This document shows positions 17,650 through 27,360 of a stretch of 64,000 nucleotides of DNA, piece after piece. Origin of the DNA: Pseudoalteromonas shioyasakiensis (GTDB lineage Bacteria > Pseudomonadota > Gammaproteobacteria > Enterobacterales > Alteromonadaceae); the NCBI RefSeq assembly GCF_001550135.1, contig NZ_LRUE01000021.1, forward strand, positions 125,434 to 189,433, in the 5' to 3' direction. The translations under genes and the position numbers were made by a program. Numbering within the stretch: position 1 is the first letter of the stretch; the number at the start of each line of letters is the position of its first letter. Under the pieces are notes generated by a model. The model was given only the letters and a program-made list of their open reading frames with translations, was not told where the DNA came from and made no database searches.

Positions 17650-20600
17650 ATGTTCAATATGAAAAAAGTATCAGTGATGGTCGCATCTGCACTTTACTTA
17701 GGTGTAGGTACGTCTGCTGCTGCGCTAAATGACCAGGCATGGCCAGAACAGCCAGCAGGCTATGCGCCAAAGCAAACCGTTACCAATGAATTTGTGTGGG
17801 AAGACAAGGTTAATAACACAGTTAAAAAACAAAGCCGCGTTTTCACACCAGAGAAAGATATTAGTGGTATTCAAACTTATATCGTGCAACTGGACGATGC
17901 ACCAATTTCGACTTACCAAGGTGGTGTTAAAGGGCTTGCGAGCACTAAAGATGTGGTAATGCAGACGCAACAAGCAACAACACGCTCAACGCTTAATATG
18001 GCGCAGCCTGCTATCGCAACTTACGCTAACCACCTAGCAAGTAAGCGCCAATCAGTACTGAGTACTGCGATGAGTCAACAAGGCTTACAGCTAAATGTTG
18101 AGCGCACATTCAATGTGACATTAAACGGTTTCACCACCCAAATGACACAAGATGAAGCGAAGCGCCTTGCTAAAGTGGCTGGTGTTAAGAAGATCACTCG
18201 CTCAAAAATCTACAGCCTAAATACTTTTAATACCATTGAGCAAACCGGTGCTTCTGCACTGTGGAGCACAAGTGCTAGCAACCCGAGCAGCAACAAAGGT
18301 GAAGGCACGGTTGTCGGTATCATCGATACGGGTATCAATACCGATCACCCATCATTTGCAGCTGTAGGTGGCGATGGCTACACTCACACCAACCCTCTAG
18401 GCGACAAGTACCTAGGTGACTGTGCAACCGCTGAATTTGCTGATCTGTGTAACGACAAGCTAATTGGTGTGTACTCATACCCTGAGATCACCGCAGCCTA
18501 CGTTGATACTGTATTTGAAGAGACTCGCCCAGAAAATGGTGAAGACTATCATAGCCATGGTTCACACGTTGCAGGTACAGCGGCAGGTAATATCCTTTAC
18601 GATATTCCTTACAAACTGACTGAGTATGAAAGCCAATCATCTGGTTTAGAAACCAATGTAACTTTCCCGCAAGTATCAGGTATGGCGCCACACGCTAATA
18701 TCATTTCATACCAAGTATGTTGGCCGGGTGGTTCTGGTGACCCTTATGCAGGCTGTCCAACAAGCGCAATCTTAGCTGCTGTAGAACAAGCAGCGATTGA
18801 TAATGTTGACGTACTGAATGCTTCATTAGGTGGCCTTGAAGAAGACCCATGGAGCGACCCAATTGAGCAAGCGTTCATGAATGCAGCTGAAACCGGTGTA
18901 TTTGTGGCGGTAGCGGCAGGTAACAGCGGCCCAGAATATTCAACGGCTGACCACTCTTCACCTTGGGTAACCACAGTTGCAGCTCATACGCCTTCAACTA
19001 AAGTCAATTTTGGTAACAAACAACTTAAAAACCTAACTGGTGGCGATACTGCAGCGCCAGGACCATTTGCTGGTGCAGGTGTAAACTTTAACGAGCTAAC
19101 AGGTTTAATCGTTGCCGCAACTGACTTTGAAAATCCAAATGAAAGCTCAAGCTATGCGCTTGCCAACTGTGACAAGCCATTCCCTGAAGGGACATTTGAT
19201 TTAGTTGATGACCCAGCAACCGCTATCGACGAAAGTGCGCAAGATGTAATTGTCGTATGTAAGCGTAGCTCTTACCCGCTGTACTCTAAATCGCTAAACG
19301 TAGAAGCAGGTGGTGCTGAAGGTTTAATTATTTATAACCATGTATCATTCTACGATCGCTACACGATTCCTTCAGTGACTTACCCTATTCCTACCATTCA
19401 CATTAAAAACGTCGATGGTACGAGCTTACTTGACTGGCTAAGCACAGGCGACAGCCACATGGGTACCATTGAAGCAACCGAAGGTACTGTAGATGCTGTA
19501 GATAAAGACCGCATTGCTTACTTCTCTGGCCGTGGCCCATCATACTTTGGTTTTGACACCTTACTTGTAGACGTTGCGGCTCCGGGTGTTGATATCTATG
19601 CGCCATCATCAGACGATCAACCATTTACTAGCAACCCTGCAACTTCAGACTGGCAATCTATGTCTGGTACATCAATGGCAAGCCCACACGTTGCGGGTGC
19701 GGCAGCATTGTTAAAACAATCTCATCCTGATTGGACACCAATGCAAATTCAATCAGCATTGATGTTAACTGCAAACAATCAAGTTGCTTTAGCACAGTAC
19801 CTAAACAACTACACCGATGATGGCTTTGATGCTGCCCTTGCTGAAATGGGTTCGGGTAAAATGCAAGTTGAGCGTGCTGATAAAGCAGGCCTATTGCTTG
19901 ATGAAACCATTGCTAACATGAATGCTGCTAACCCAAGCCTTGGTGGCCGTGAAAAAGCACTAAACACAGCTTACATGGTTGATAATGACTGTGGCTTTAA
20001 GTGTACGTTTATCAGAACCTTTACAGCGACAGAAGACGCAAGCTGGACACTTCATACAGAAAACTGGATTGGTAATAGCAAAATTAGTGTTGAGCCAAGC
20101 AACTTTGATATTAAAGCAGGTGAGACACAAAGCATTGTTGTTACGGTTGAAGCAAGCCAACAAGCAACACCACAAGAAATTGTTGATTACACAGGTAACC
20201 AAGGTCAAATCGTAATGACCTCAAGCAATCCTGAATCACCAGTTTTAGAAATGCCTGTATGGACTTTCGCTGGTGATACCGGTTTACCAGAGTATATTCA
20301 AATTGATGCTCACCGCCGCTCTGCGACGATGAAAGTGGGTCCATTCAATACTGATGAAATTAGCAACCTAACCACACAATCGTACGGCTTAGTAAAAGGC
20401 CAAGTTGAAACAGTACACCTATTCAACGACACCACACCAGGCGACCCATTCGATAGCGTAGAGGTTGAAGGTGAAGGCGAAGCTGTGAACAACAACCACA
20501 TACAGTGGACGACAGTGCCAGAAGGCGCAAAAATGCTAAGCGCAAGCGTGATGAACGACACGTCACGTGTACTTGTGTTCATGGGTAAAGATAGTAACGG

Positions 20601-22596
20601 TGATGGCATTGCGTCTTATGAAGAAACGCTATGTATGTCAACGAGCTACACCCTAACTAACTTCTGTAATATTGTTGACCCTGAAGCGGGTGAATACTTT
20701 ACGCTATACATGAGCCTACAGACTCTATCGTATGGTGAAGTTGATGAAGGTATCGAAGTATCATTTGCGACAGCGGTGACCACTGAAGACAATGGTTCAT
20801 TAACCGTAACAGGCCCAAGCAGCGTACCGGGTTATGACCAGCTTGAGCTTGACCTTGCTTATAACCTACCTGATATGGAAGTGGGCGATATCTACTTTGG
20901 TGGCTTTGATATTGGTAGCAACCCAGAAGATGCGGGTAATCTTGGTTTTGTGCCTGTGATCATCGAGCAAGTTGATAAAGACGTGACCTTTACAGCTAAC
21001 AAAGACAAAGCATTTGTGGGTGATTTAGTTGACTTCGAAATCAGCGTTATTGCTAATAACGAAGATGAAGCGCGTCAATTTGCACTAAACACTGAGTTCC
21101 CTGCGGGCGTAGACATTGTTCCTGACAGCATTGTCGCATCTAACTCAACGCCAGTAACACCAATGTTAGATAGCAACGCTCTAGCACTAGTTGGTGTTCA
21201 AGAGACGACTAAAAATGTTGAGCGTAATTATAACATTACCACCAACATCACAGACGAAATGTGTTCATTAACATCGGCGCATTCACCAGATCCTCACTAC
21301 CTAGAACTACGTGAGCTTGGCTGGCGTACACTAGAAGGTGTTGAAGGTCGTTACTACAACGAGTTTGAGTACACATTTAAAGAAATCATGAACACTAACC
21401 TTGATGTGTCATTCCCATTCTTTAATAAGTACCACTTTGACTCAATTAAACTTAACCCAGCTGGCTTAGTCACATTTGGTTCGCAAGGCCGTACAACGCC
21501 ATTCCACGTTGAACTGCCTGAGGGTTACACTCAGCCGCCACCGCCGCCTTACCTAATCGCACCTTTCTGGGTTGGTGACAACATGATCCCAGAGCGTGTT
21601 GACGGTGGTTACGGTAACTATGACGCCAACGCAGGTATCACACCAACTTACACAGTATCGCGTGAGTGGTTAGTACTTGAGTGGGATAATATCCAGCGTT
21701 CAAGAACTGAAGGCCAATCTGTTGACGTTGAAATGTTCATGCGCATGGGCATTGACTATGAGCCAGGTGAATACGAGCTACTTTTTGCTTACGACAACCT
21801 AAGCTTAGTTGATGCACAAGGTTCTATCGGCTTGAAAGCTGCTGATGGTCGTGGCTTTATCAGTGGTGATATTCCAATCGATTTAAACATCGGTAACAAG
21901 TACGGCTTCGACAATATGGACGAAGTACTACACGACAAACTGGTTGTGTGTCTTGACTACACAGGTCCTGAGATTTCTAAGTTTGACGTGAAATTCCAAG
22001 CGTACATTGGTGAGCAAGCGGCGAATCAAACGCATCAACTATCACTTACAAATGGTTTAGTTGGCGCAGATGATGAAACCATCACCCTTGACCTAGAAGT
22101 TATCGGTAACCTAGAAATGGCAGCCTTAACTGATATGTCGGTGGCAGAGAACGAAACGATTAGTTTTGACGTGCTTTATGCTGACGAAAACCAAGTGAGC
22201 AACCAAATCGAAGTGTTAGGCGAAAACTTCACTTATGAAGTATCTGGTCACACATCAGGTAGCACTGTGACTATCACGCCAGCGGCGCACTTCCATGGTG
22301 ATATTGATGTAACAGTAAAAGTTAGCGACAGCGTTAACCCAACTGATGCAGCAATGAGTTCATTTGTATTATCGGTGATGTCTGATGGTGAAGAGCTTGG
22401 CTGTACTGATAGCTCAGCAACTAACTATGATGAAAGCGCCAATACTGACGATGGTAGCTGTACTTTCCCTGAGGCGGTGATTCCAGAAGCAGAGATTGAA
22501 AAAGACAAGAAATCATCAAGCGGTTCATTCGGCTGGTTACTACTAGCAGTTGCACCACTGATGGCACTTCGTCGTAAAAAACCTCGAATTAACTAA
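17650..22596 (+). CDS. Large secreted subtilisin-like (S8) serine protease with C-terminal sorting signal
   Basis: A protein of 1648 residues. Order: signal peptide (about 1-24), an I9-like inhibitory propeptide (about 75-190), and an S8 catalytic domain with Asp226 (VVGIIDTGIN), His303 (HSHGSHVAGT) and Ser675 (SGTSMASPHVAG). A protease-associated-like insert lies at about 470-610. Beyond about 790 come beta-sandwich domains, then a Cys-containing GCTDSSATNYDESANTDDGS segment with the Asp/Asn pattern of a small calcium-binding repeat. The end is a Ser/Gly linker, a hydrophobic helix (SFGWLLLAVAPLMAL) and RRKK, the layout of GlyGly-CTERM rhombosortase signals. It is expected to be secreted by a type II route and to degrade extracellular protein. 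Confidence 0.93.
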   Translation: MFNMKKVSVMVASALYLGVGTSAAALNDQAWPEQPAGYAPKQTVTNEFVWEDKVNNTVKKQSRVFTPEKDISGIQTYIVQLDDAPISTYQGGVKGLASTKDVVMQTQQATTRSTLNMAQPAIATYANHLASKRQSVLSTAMSQQGLQLNVERTFNVTLNGFTTQMTQDEAKRLAKVAGVKKITRSKIYSLNTFNTIEQTGASALWSTSASNPSSNKGEGTVVGIIDTGINTDHPSFAAVGGDGYTHTNPLGDKYLGDCATAEFADLCNDKLIGVYSYPEITAAYVDTVFEETRPENGEDYHSHGSHVAGTAAGNILYDIPYKLTEYESQSSGLETNVTFPQVSGMAPHANIISYQVCWPGGSGDPYAGCPTSAILAAVEQAAIDNVDVLNASLGGLEEDPWSDPIEQAFMNAAETGVFVAVAAGNSGPEYSTADHSSPWVTTVAAHTPSTKVNFGNKQLKNLTGGDTAAPGPFAGAGVNFNELTGLIVAATDFENPNESSSYALANCDKPFPEGTFDLVDDPATAIDESAQDVIVVCKRSSYPLYSKSLNVEAGGAEGLIIYNHVSFYDRYTIPSVTYPIPTIHIKNVDGTSLLDWLSTGDSHMGTIEATEGTVDAVDKDRIAYFSGRGPSYFGFDTLLVDVAAPGVDIYAPSSDDQPFTSNPATSDWQSMSGTSMASPHVAGAAALLKQSHPDWTPMQIQSALMLTANNQVALAQYLNNYTDDGFDAALAEMGSGKMQVERADKAGLLLDETIANMNAANPSLGGREKALNTAYMVDNDCGFKCTFIRTFTATEDASWTLHTENWIGNSKISVEPSNFDIKAGETQSIVVTVEASQQATPQEIVDYTGNQGQIVMTSSNPESPVLEMPVWTFAGDTGLPEYIQIDAHRRSATMKVGPFNTDEISNLTTQSYGLVKGQVETVHLFNDTTPGDPFDSVEVEGEGEAVNNNHIQWTTVPEGAKMLSASVMNDTSRVLVFMGKDSNGDGIASYEETLCMSTSYTLTNFCNIVDPEAGEYFTLYMSLQTLSYGEVDEGIEVSFATAVTTEDNGSLTVTGPSSVPGYDQLELDLAYNLPDMEVGDIYFGGFDIGSNPEDAGNLGFVPVIIEQVDKDVTFTANKDKAFVGDLVDFEISVIANNEDEARQFALNTEFPAGVDIVPDSIVASNSTPVTPMLDSNALALVGVQETTKNVERNYNITTNITDEMCSLTSAHSPDPHYLELRELGWRTLEGVEGRYYNEFEYTFKEIMNTNLDVSFPFFNKYHFDSIKLNPAGLVTFGSQGRTTPFHVELPEGYTQPPPPPYLIAPFWVGDNMIPERVDGGYGNYDANAGITPTYTVSREWLVLEWDNIQRSRTEGQSVDVEMFMRMGIDYEPGEYELLFAYDNLSLVDAQGSIGLKAADGRGFISGDIPIDLNIGNKYGFDNMDEVLHDKLVVCLDYTGPEISKFDVKFQAYIGEQAANQTHQLSLTNGLVGADDETITLDLEVIGNLEMAALTDMSVAENETISFDVLYADENQVSNQIEVLGENFTYEVSGHTSGSTVTITPAAHFHGDIDVTVKVSDSVNPTDAAMSSFVLSVMSDGEELGCTDSSATNYDESANTDDGSCTFPEAVIPEAEIEKDKKSSSGSFGWLLLAVAPLMALRRKKPRIN

Positions 22597-22626
22597 GGAT
22601 TAGTTAATTAGGATAGTAAGTAGGTA

Positions 22627-22658
22627 ATGCCGATATGCTTAGCATATCGGCATTTTTC
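22627..22658. terminator. Terminator after the S8 protease
   Basis: A 12 bp stem ATGCCGATATGC with GCATATCGGCAT, loop TTA, is followed by five T. It lies only a few bases from the convergent acyltransferase gene. Confidence 0.9.
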
Positions 22659-22659
22659 G

Positions 22660-23805
22660 TTATAAATACTTTAACCAAGGCTTGTTAGCCTTACGCTTGT
22701 ATTCACTAAACTTCTTGGTTGGCCAATAAAGCCCTACAGCCAACAACAAAGTAATAAACCATATACCTGATATATCACTGACTCCTAAATATTGCCCTTG
22801 ATTTGCCCCCCAGATCAGCATGCCTATTTGATACATAAATAGCAGTACATAGAGGTGGAAAATATAAAAGAACATAGGCACAGAGCCATATACACGTAGC
22901 CCATTAGTAAAGCGGTTGAGTGGTCTTTCAAATAACCACAAGCCTACAAACATGCCTGCTAACGTGATCAGCAAAAAGCTCAGTGATGGTGGGTACTTAG
23001 TCACGTTAAACACCGACATCATGGTTTCGGTTGTAGTGCTAAACGTTTGCCACGGCAAGGTTTCACCATAGATATTAAAACCACGCAGCAGCGAAAATAA
23101 TCCCACACATAACAGGGCTAACAGTAGTAATGCTCGTTTACGCGAATCTGCCGATTGGGTGTGCGCATATAAAGGACCTGCACAGTAACCCAATAAGATA
23201 ACGCCAACCCAAGGCAGCACTGGGTAGCTAATTTTGACGTCGATTAAACCGCCTTGTGATAGATAGCCTCGGTCATGCAAAATCGTCCACAGCGAGTAAC
23301 CAAACTCATCGGGCGTAAAGCTGATTGGAGTCAGTAAGTTGTGACCAAATACAATAACTAAACCAAGCACCAGCAATAGGTTGCGTGGCAGCTTAATCAA
23401 TGCTGCTAACACCAGCATACAAAGGCCAATCGCCCACATCACTTGTAGCCAAATGGTGTGATAGTAACCCATCCACGAAAAACAAATCAGTGTCACTTCG
23501 AGGGCGATTAAAAAAAGCCCTCGCTTGATTAAAAAGCTTCGTGCTGAGCGCGCCACGCCACTTGCTGGGTGACTATAAAGCCACGCCGACAAACCGGTTA
23601 AAAAGATAAAGGTTGGTGCACAAAAGTGCGCGGCAAAGCGGCTCCAAAACAGCCCCGGCGAAGTTGTATCAACCACCATGGGATCGGCCACCTGCATGTG
23701 CAAGAAAAATCGCTCTCGCACATGATCAAGTAGCATCAGCAGAATAACGACACCACGCATGATGTCGATACTGTGAATACGGCTTTTAACTTGCTCAGAA
23801 GTCAT
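22660..23805 (-). CDS. Multi-spanning membrane protein, DUF1624 / acyltransferase-type
   Basis: A protein of 381 residues with about ten hydrophobic transmembrane segments. The start RIHSIDIMRGVVILLMLLDHVRERF is typical of DUF1624 and heparan-alpha-glucosaminide acetyltransferase-like proteins, which share the R(S/G)-x-D-x-xRG...DH pattern with other membrane acyltransferases. Catalysis on a surface or periplasmic sugar is the usual guess, but the substrate is unknown. Its start overlaps the end of the TonB-dependent receptor gene by 11 bases, so the two are one transcription unit, behind two candidate Zur boxes. Confidence 0.75.
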   Translation of the reverse strand: MTSEQVKSRIHSIDIMRGVVILLMLLDHVRERFFLHMQVADPMVVDTTSPGLFWSRFAAHFCAPTFIFLTGLSAWLYSHPASGVARSARSFLIKRGLFLIALEVTLICFSWMGYYHTIWLQVMWAIGLCMLVLAALIKLPRNLLLVLGLVIVFGHNLLTPISFTPDEFGYSLWTILHDRGYLSQGGLIDVKISYPVLPWVGVILLGYCAGPLYAHTQSADSRKRALLLLALLCVGLFSLLRGFNIYGETLPWQTFSTTTETMMSVFNVTKYPPSLSFLLITLAGMFVGLWLFERPLNRFTNGLRVYGSVPMFFYIFHLYVLLFMYQIGMLIWGANQGQYLGVSDISGIWFITLLLAVGLYWPTKKFSEYKRKANKPWLKYL

Positions 23806-25879
23806 AACTTACGCCAAGTTTAAATTGCGTCGGCGCCCCTGGGTAGGCCCACAATGCATTGTAAGAACTAGCAATATACTGCTCATCAAACACGTTATCG
23901 ACATTTAATGATACCGTAGTACGTTCAGCCGCTCGCCATTTAGCAAATAAACCAACAGTTTGGTAACTCGGTAAACGGAAGGTAAGATCAGCTGGGTCGC
24001 CCAAACGGTCAGACACATATTGATAATGACCACCAATCTTTATGTCTTGTGCGAATACACTTAGGTCATGGTTTAAGCCAATCGAAAGGTTATTCTTTGG
24101 TACGTTCACAAGTGGGCTACCTTTAGGAATTGGCACTAACCAATCAACATTTAGACTGTCTGTTGCAGTCTCTGCATCAACATAGGCATAAGATAGGTTG
24201 TACTCGGTATTGTCACCCAATGAACCTGTTAAATCTAACTCAAAACCTGTGCTATTTGCTTTACCTACAGGTGTTGAATAACCCACATTTACTGGATCTG
24301 CCACCAGCATGTTGCTCTTGCTTGCATCAAAATAAGCAAGCGTACCGCTGATATTGGCGTAGCTAAATTTAACACCCACTTCAAACGAGTCACTTTCTTC
24401 AAAACCGAATGGATTACCTTCTGCATCGGTGCCACTCAGTGGTAAAAAGCCTTCTGAATAGCTTGAGTAAAGGTTAATGTCGTCATTAAGTGCGTAAACC
24501 ACACCAAAACGTGGACTAATGCGGTTTTCTTTGCTGTTTGATGCCACACCAGACTTAGTTTCAAAGATATCTTGCTCAATTTCATCAAAACGCAGACCTA
24601 ACATCACTTTTAAGTTATCGGTTAGATCTAGTTGGTCTTGCAGGTAAATACCGTACGCATTTTGCTGTTCGTTATTTTCGTACTGCATGCCCACTTCAGG
24701 GCCTTCAGTAGTGCTGTACTCTGGTTCATAAATATCAATGGTGTAAGTGCCATTACCACCACGGTAGCGATAAAGCCCAGTGCGCAGCTCATAGTCGTAA
24801 CCGTCAACACCAATCAATACATGGTTGGTGATACCGGCAACATCAAAGTGACCGCTTAACTCAAAACGCAGCGATAAATCATCAGACTCATAGTCACGGT
24901 ATCTGTGCTGGCGAGTTAAAGTTCTACCATCATCAAATAATGACTGACGCGATGGTGAAAGCTCAGCATCTGACGAATAACCCGTTAACGTTGCAGTACG
25001 GTAACTAGCACCTAATAACAAGCTCCAATCTTGGTTTAGCTCGTTGCTGTAATTTAATTGATGGCCGCGTGAGTGCACTTTGGTTGGTGCATCATTTGGG
25101 TTACCTAAAAAGCGTGACTCAGGTACGGTATCAAAATCACCATTTAACACCACAATACCGCGGTCATACATTTGCTGTTGATCAACATACTCAAACTCAT
25201 AAGTCAGTGATGAGTTATCGTTGATTTGATAATAAAGCGAAGGCGTAATCACGAATTTGTCGTGGTGTACATAGTCTCTGAAGCTGTCACTGTCTTGCCA
25301 TGCGCCATTGATACGAAATGCTAAATCATCGCTTAAACCATTAGTGTAATCACCTTGAATACGCTTGTGATCATCGCTACCGAACTCAGCTTGAAGTTGC
25401 CCTTGCTGATAAAACTGTGGCTTTTTAGTAATAATGTTTACTGTACCACCTGGCTCCGAACGGCCATAGAGTGCTGAGCCAGGTCCTTTTAATACTTCGA
25501 TGTATTCAATGTTTGATACATCACGTGGGCCTGCAAAGCCGCGACCACCACTAAAACCGTTAACTAAGTACCCAGACGGCATATTTTCGTTACCTGACAA
25601 ACCACGAATTGAATAGCTATCCCACAGCGCGCCACCATTATTCTTACGGGTAATACTGGCAGAAAAATCCAGTGCATCACGAAACTTAGTAATACCGTTA
25701 TCAGTCATCATGTCTTTACTTAATGTGGTGATCGACTGCGGTAAATCTTTTGTTGGAATATCACCACGAAACGTCTGTTTATGTTCAATGGTGATCGTTT
25801 CGATATCGCTGTTATCAGCTGCATGTGTATTCGCTGCAAACGCCGCAGCTAAGGCTAAACTAAGAGTTGAGTACTTCAT
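23795..25879 (-). CDS. TonB-dependent receptor of the siderophore-receptor type, candidate metallophore receptor
   Basis: A protein of 694 residues with a signal peptide ending THA-AD, a short extension with a TonB-box-like ETITI, a plug domain (DLPQSITTLSKDMM, SYSIRGLSG, EYIEVLKGPGSALYG, EPGGTVNIITKKP) and a 22-strand barrel ending FKLGVSYDF. It falls in the FhuA/FoxA-type siderophore receptor family, which also contains opine-metallophore receptors. It has no His-rich loops. Its promoter region carries two palindromes that match the Zur consensus better than a Fur box, so zinc-chelate uptake is a real alternative to ferric siderophore uptake. The acyltransferase-like gene is downstream and overlapping. 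Confidence 0.9.
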   Translation of the reverse strand: MKYSTLSLALAAAFAANTHAADNSDIETITIEHKQTFRGDIPTKDLPQSITTLSKDMMTDNGITKFRDALDFSASITRKNNGGALWDSYSIRGLSGNENMPSGYLVNGFSGGRGFAGPRDVSNIEYIEVLKGPGSALYGRSEPGGTVNIITKKPQFYQQGQLQAEFGSDDHKRIQGDYTNGLSDDLAFRINGAWQDSDSFRDYVHHDKFVITPSLYYQINDNSSLTYEFEYVDQQQMYDRGIVVLNGDFDTVPESRFLGNPNDAPTKVHSRGHQLNYSNELNQDWSLLLGASYRTATLTGYSSDAELSPSRQSLFDDGRTLTRQHRYRDYESDDLSLRFELSGHFDVAGITNHVLIGVDGYDYELRTGLYRYRGGNGTYTIDIYEPEYSTTEGPEVGMQYENNEQQNAYGIYLQDQLDLTDNLKVMLGLRFDEIEQDIFETKSGVASNSKENRISPRFGVVYALNDDINLYSSYSEGFLPLSGTDAEGNPFGFEESDSFEVGVKFSYANISGTLAYFDASKSNMLVADPVNVGYSTPVGKANSTGFELDLTGSLGDNTEYNLSYAYVDAETATDSLNVDWLVPIPKGSPLVNVPKNNLSIGLNHDLSVFAQDIKIGGHYQYVSDRLGDPADLTFRLPSYQTVGLFAKWRAAERTTVSLNVDNVFDEQYIASSYNALWAYPGAPTQFKLGVSYDF

Positions 25880-25912
25880 AAGGTCTGATTGTGAAAGTTA
25901 AGGGAAATGATT

Positions 25913-25927
25913 TGTTATAAAATAACA
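25913..25927. promoter_or_regulatory. Candidate Zur box 1
   Basis: TGTTATAAAATAACA matches the gammaproteobacterial Zur consensus TGTTATAnTATAACA at all but one defined position. It lies 34 bp ahead of the receptor gene (minus strand) and may also act on the TonB-like gene on the plus strand. Confidence 0.6.
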
Positions 25928-25940
25928 CAAATAAAAAATA

Positions 25941-25955
25941 GGTTATAGTATAACA
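25941..25955. promoter_or_regulatory. Candidate Zur box 2
   Basis: GGTTATAGTATAACA contains the perfect 13 bp palindrome GTTATAGTATAAC and differs from the Zur consensus at one defined position. It is centred 28 bp from box 1. Confidence 0.6.
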
Positions 25956-26057
25956 ATACATTTATCCCTTAAATTTTAGCCAAGCCTCTAGTTTACAAAG
26001 ATAATTTTTAACGCTAAATTTGGGGTAGATTAAAAAACAAACAAGTTAAGGAAAACT

Positions 26058-26522
26058 ATGTATAAATCACTTTTAGCATTAACGCTCGTATGCGCATCAA
26101 TCAGCTCATTCGCAAACCCTGATTTATCACGTAAATTTCCATTTGTTGATATTCAAGCGCAGGTACTCGATACCACTACAGATAAGCCTAGCTGGCAACG
26201 GCTGCCACCAATGCACCATGTACAATACCCGACAGGGCTGCTAAATCGACAAGGCAGTGGCTGCGCTATTGTCAACTTTCAGGTAACGCCAGAAGGCGAT
26301 GTGAAAAACTTAAATATTGAAAATTCAGCACCTAAGCGCTTTAGTAAAGACGTTAGAAAGGCAGCAAGGCAAATAGTGAGAGACTGGCAATGGCCAGAGC
26401 GCACGGATGAACAAGTAATTGAGTTAACCATGCGTTTTGATTACTGCTTAACGCACGACTTCGATAAAAAGAGTGAAGCCGTTGCCATGTGCGTTGAGCA
26501 TTCAGAACAAGCCTGCGAGTAA
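26058..26522 (+). CDS. Small periplasmic TonB C-terminal-domain-like protein
   Basis: A protein of 154 residues with a signal peptide (LLALTLVCASISSFA) and a domain resembling the TonB C-terminal fold: a proline-containing PPMHHVQYPTGLLNRQGSGCAIVNFQVTPEGDVKNL, then a helix with KAARQIVRDWQWP, then a final strand. It has no TonB-like N-terminal anchor or proline-rich spacer, so it is not a complete TonB; it may be soluble in the periplasm. Four Cys lie in the mature part. It is divergent from the receptor gene across the region with the two Zur boxes. AAGGAAA precedes the ATG. Confidence 0.65.
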   Translation: MYKSLLALTLVCASISSFANPDLSRKFPFVDIQAQVLDTTTDKPSWQRLPPMHHVQYPTGLLNRQGSGCAIVNFQVTPEGDVKNLNIENSAPKRFSKDVRKAARQIVRDWQWPERTDEQVIELTMRFDYCLTHDFDKKSEAVAMCVEHSEQACE

Positions 26523-26607
26523 ACAATAAATTTGCCGTGTAGATACTTGAGCCAATGCCAGCTATTGCCTACAATGGCGCACAATTTATTCAATGCAGAT
26601 CGCAACT

Positions 26608-26853
26608 ATGACTGATACACAAAAACCAGAATTACCAAACCAACTTTCTATCAATCCACGTAGTAAATTTTATGTGGAAGAAGTTTTCGAGCATGAAATT
26701 GGTGTAAAACTTAACGGCAAAGAGCGTTTTGACGTTGAAGAATATAATATCAGCGAAGGCTGGATCAAAGTCGCTTCTCCAAAAGCACTTGATCGCCGCG
26801 GCCAACCTTTACTATTAAAAGTAAAAGGCACTGTAGAAGTATTCTACAAGTAA
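26608..26853 (+). CDS. DUF3297 family small protein
   Basis: A protein of 81 residues. The segment LSINPRSKFYVEEVFEHEIGVKLNGKERFDVEEYNISEGWI is typical of DUF3297. It has no signal peptide or membrane segment, so it is cytoplasmic; its role is unknown. An in-frame ATG five codons upstream exists, but the family usually begins close to MTDTQKPELPN, so 26608 is preferred. Confidence 0.75.
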   Translation: MTDTQKPELPNQLSINPRSKFYVEEVFEHEIGVKLNGKERFDVEEYNISEGWIKVASPKALDRRGQPLLLKVKGTVEVFYK

Positions 26854-26872
26854 TTCAGTTTTGCTGAATTAG

Positions 26873-26910
26873 CTTGTTGGCCAACACAATGGTTGGTCAA
26901 CAAGTTTATA
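26873..26910 (+). terminator. Terminator after the DUF3297 gene
   Basis: A 13 bp stem (CTTGTTGGCCAAC with GTTGGTCAACAAG, one G-U pair) is followed by TTTATATCTTT. A smaller hairpin AATTCAG/CTGAATT precedes it at 26852-26870. It may work in both directions. Confidence 0.65.
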
Positions 26911-26913
26911 TCT

Positions 26914-27315
26914 TTACGAGCTTAGACACTCAGCCCCTCGTTTTTTCCCACACAAGCGAAAGTTAAACCAATGCCCGGTGACTACAAAGAGCGAACCCAA
27001 TAAAGTAAGTACTTTTTCGCCAGCCTCACCAATAACATTTTCGCCAAGCAGCACCGCTGCAGACAACAACACCAGCCCTGCACCACCTAGCATCAATAAT
27101 CGATAACGTTTATGTTTTTTACACCCTAAAAATAGTGCTAATAAGCTGCTTGGCAGTACCGCAACTAACATCCAAAAATGAAATTGCTCGTTACCTAAAC
27201 CCAGTGCTGCAGCACTTGGTAATAAAACCAATAACACAGGCACAGCTAAACAGTGAATAGCACACATAGCTGATAACCCGATGGCAAACTTGTCCATTAT
27301 TTCTTGTAATTTCAC
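26914..27315 (-). CDS. MerC-domain membrane protein
   Basis: A protein of 133 residues with four hydrophobic segments. The first contains the paired-Cys motif CAIHCLAVPVLLVLLP found in MerC-type mercury/metal membrane proteins; further Cys are in LGCKKHKR and near the C-terminus (RLCGKK). The start is GTG with TAGGA upstream. It is third in the zrgA-zur-merC gene line, with 45 bp between it and zur. The context suggests that it handles zinc or another soft metal rather than mercury; there are no other mer genes here. Confidence 0.8.
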   Translation of the reverse strand: MKLQEIMDKFAIGLSAMCAIHCLAVPVLLVLLPSAAALGLGNEQFHFWMLVAVLPSSLLALFLGCKKHKRYRLLMLGGAGLVLLSAAVLLGENVIGEAGEKVLTLLGSLFVVTGHWFNFRLCGKKRGAECLSS

Positions 27316-27360
27316 TGAATAATTCCTACAAAATTGAACACATGAATTATAAAAAGTGCA

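Noticed and set aside
25880-26057. A Fur box at the siderophore-type receptor
   Set aside because: No GATAAT-type hexamer triplet is present; the palindromes fit the Zur consensus much better.
26914-27315. A mercury resistance operon
   Set aside because: Only a MerC-like protein is present; merR, merA, merT and merP are absent, and the neighbours concern zinc.
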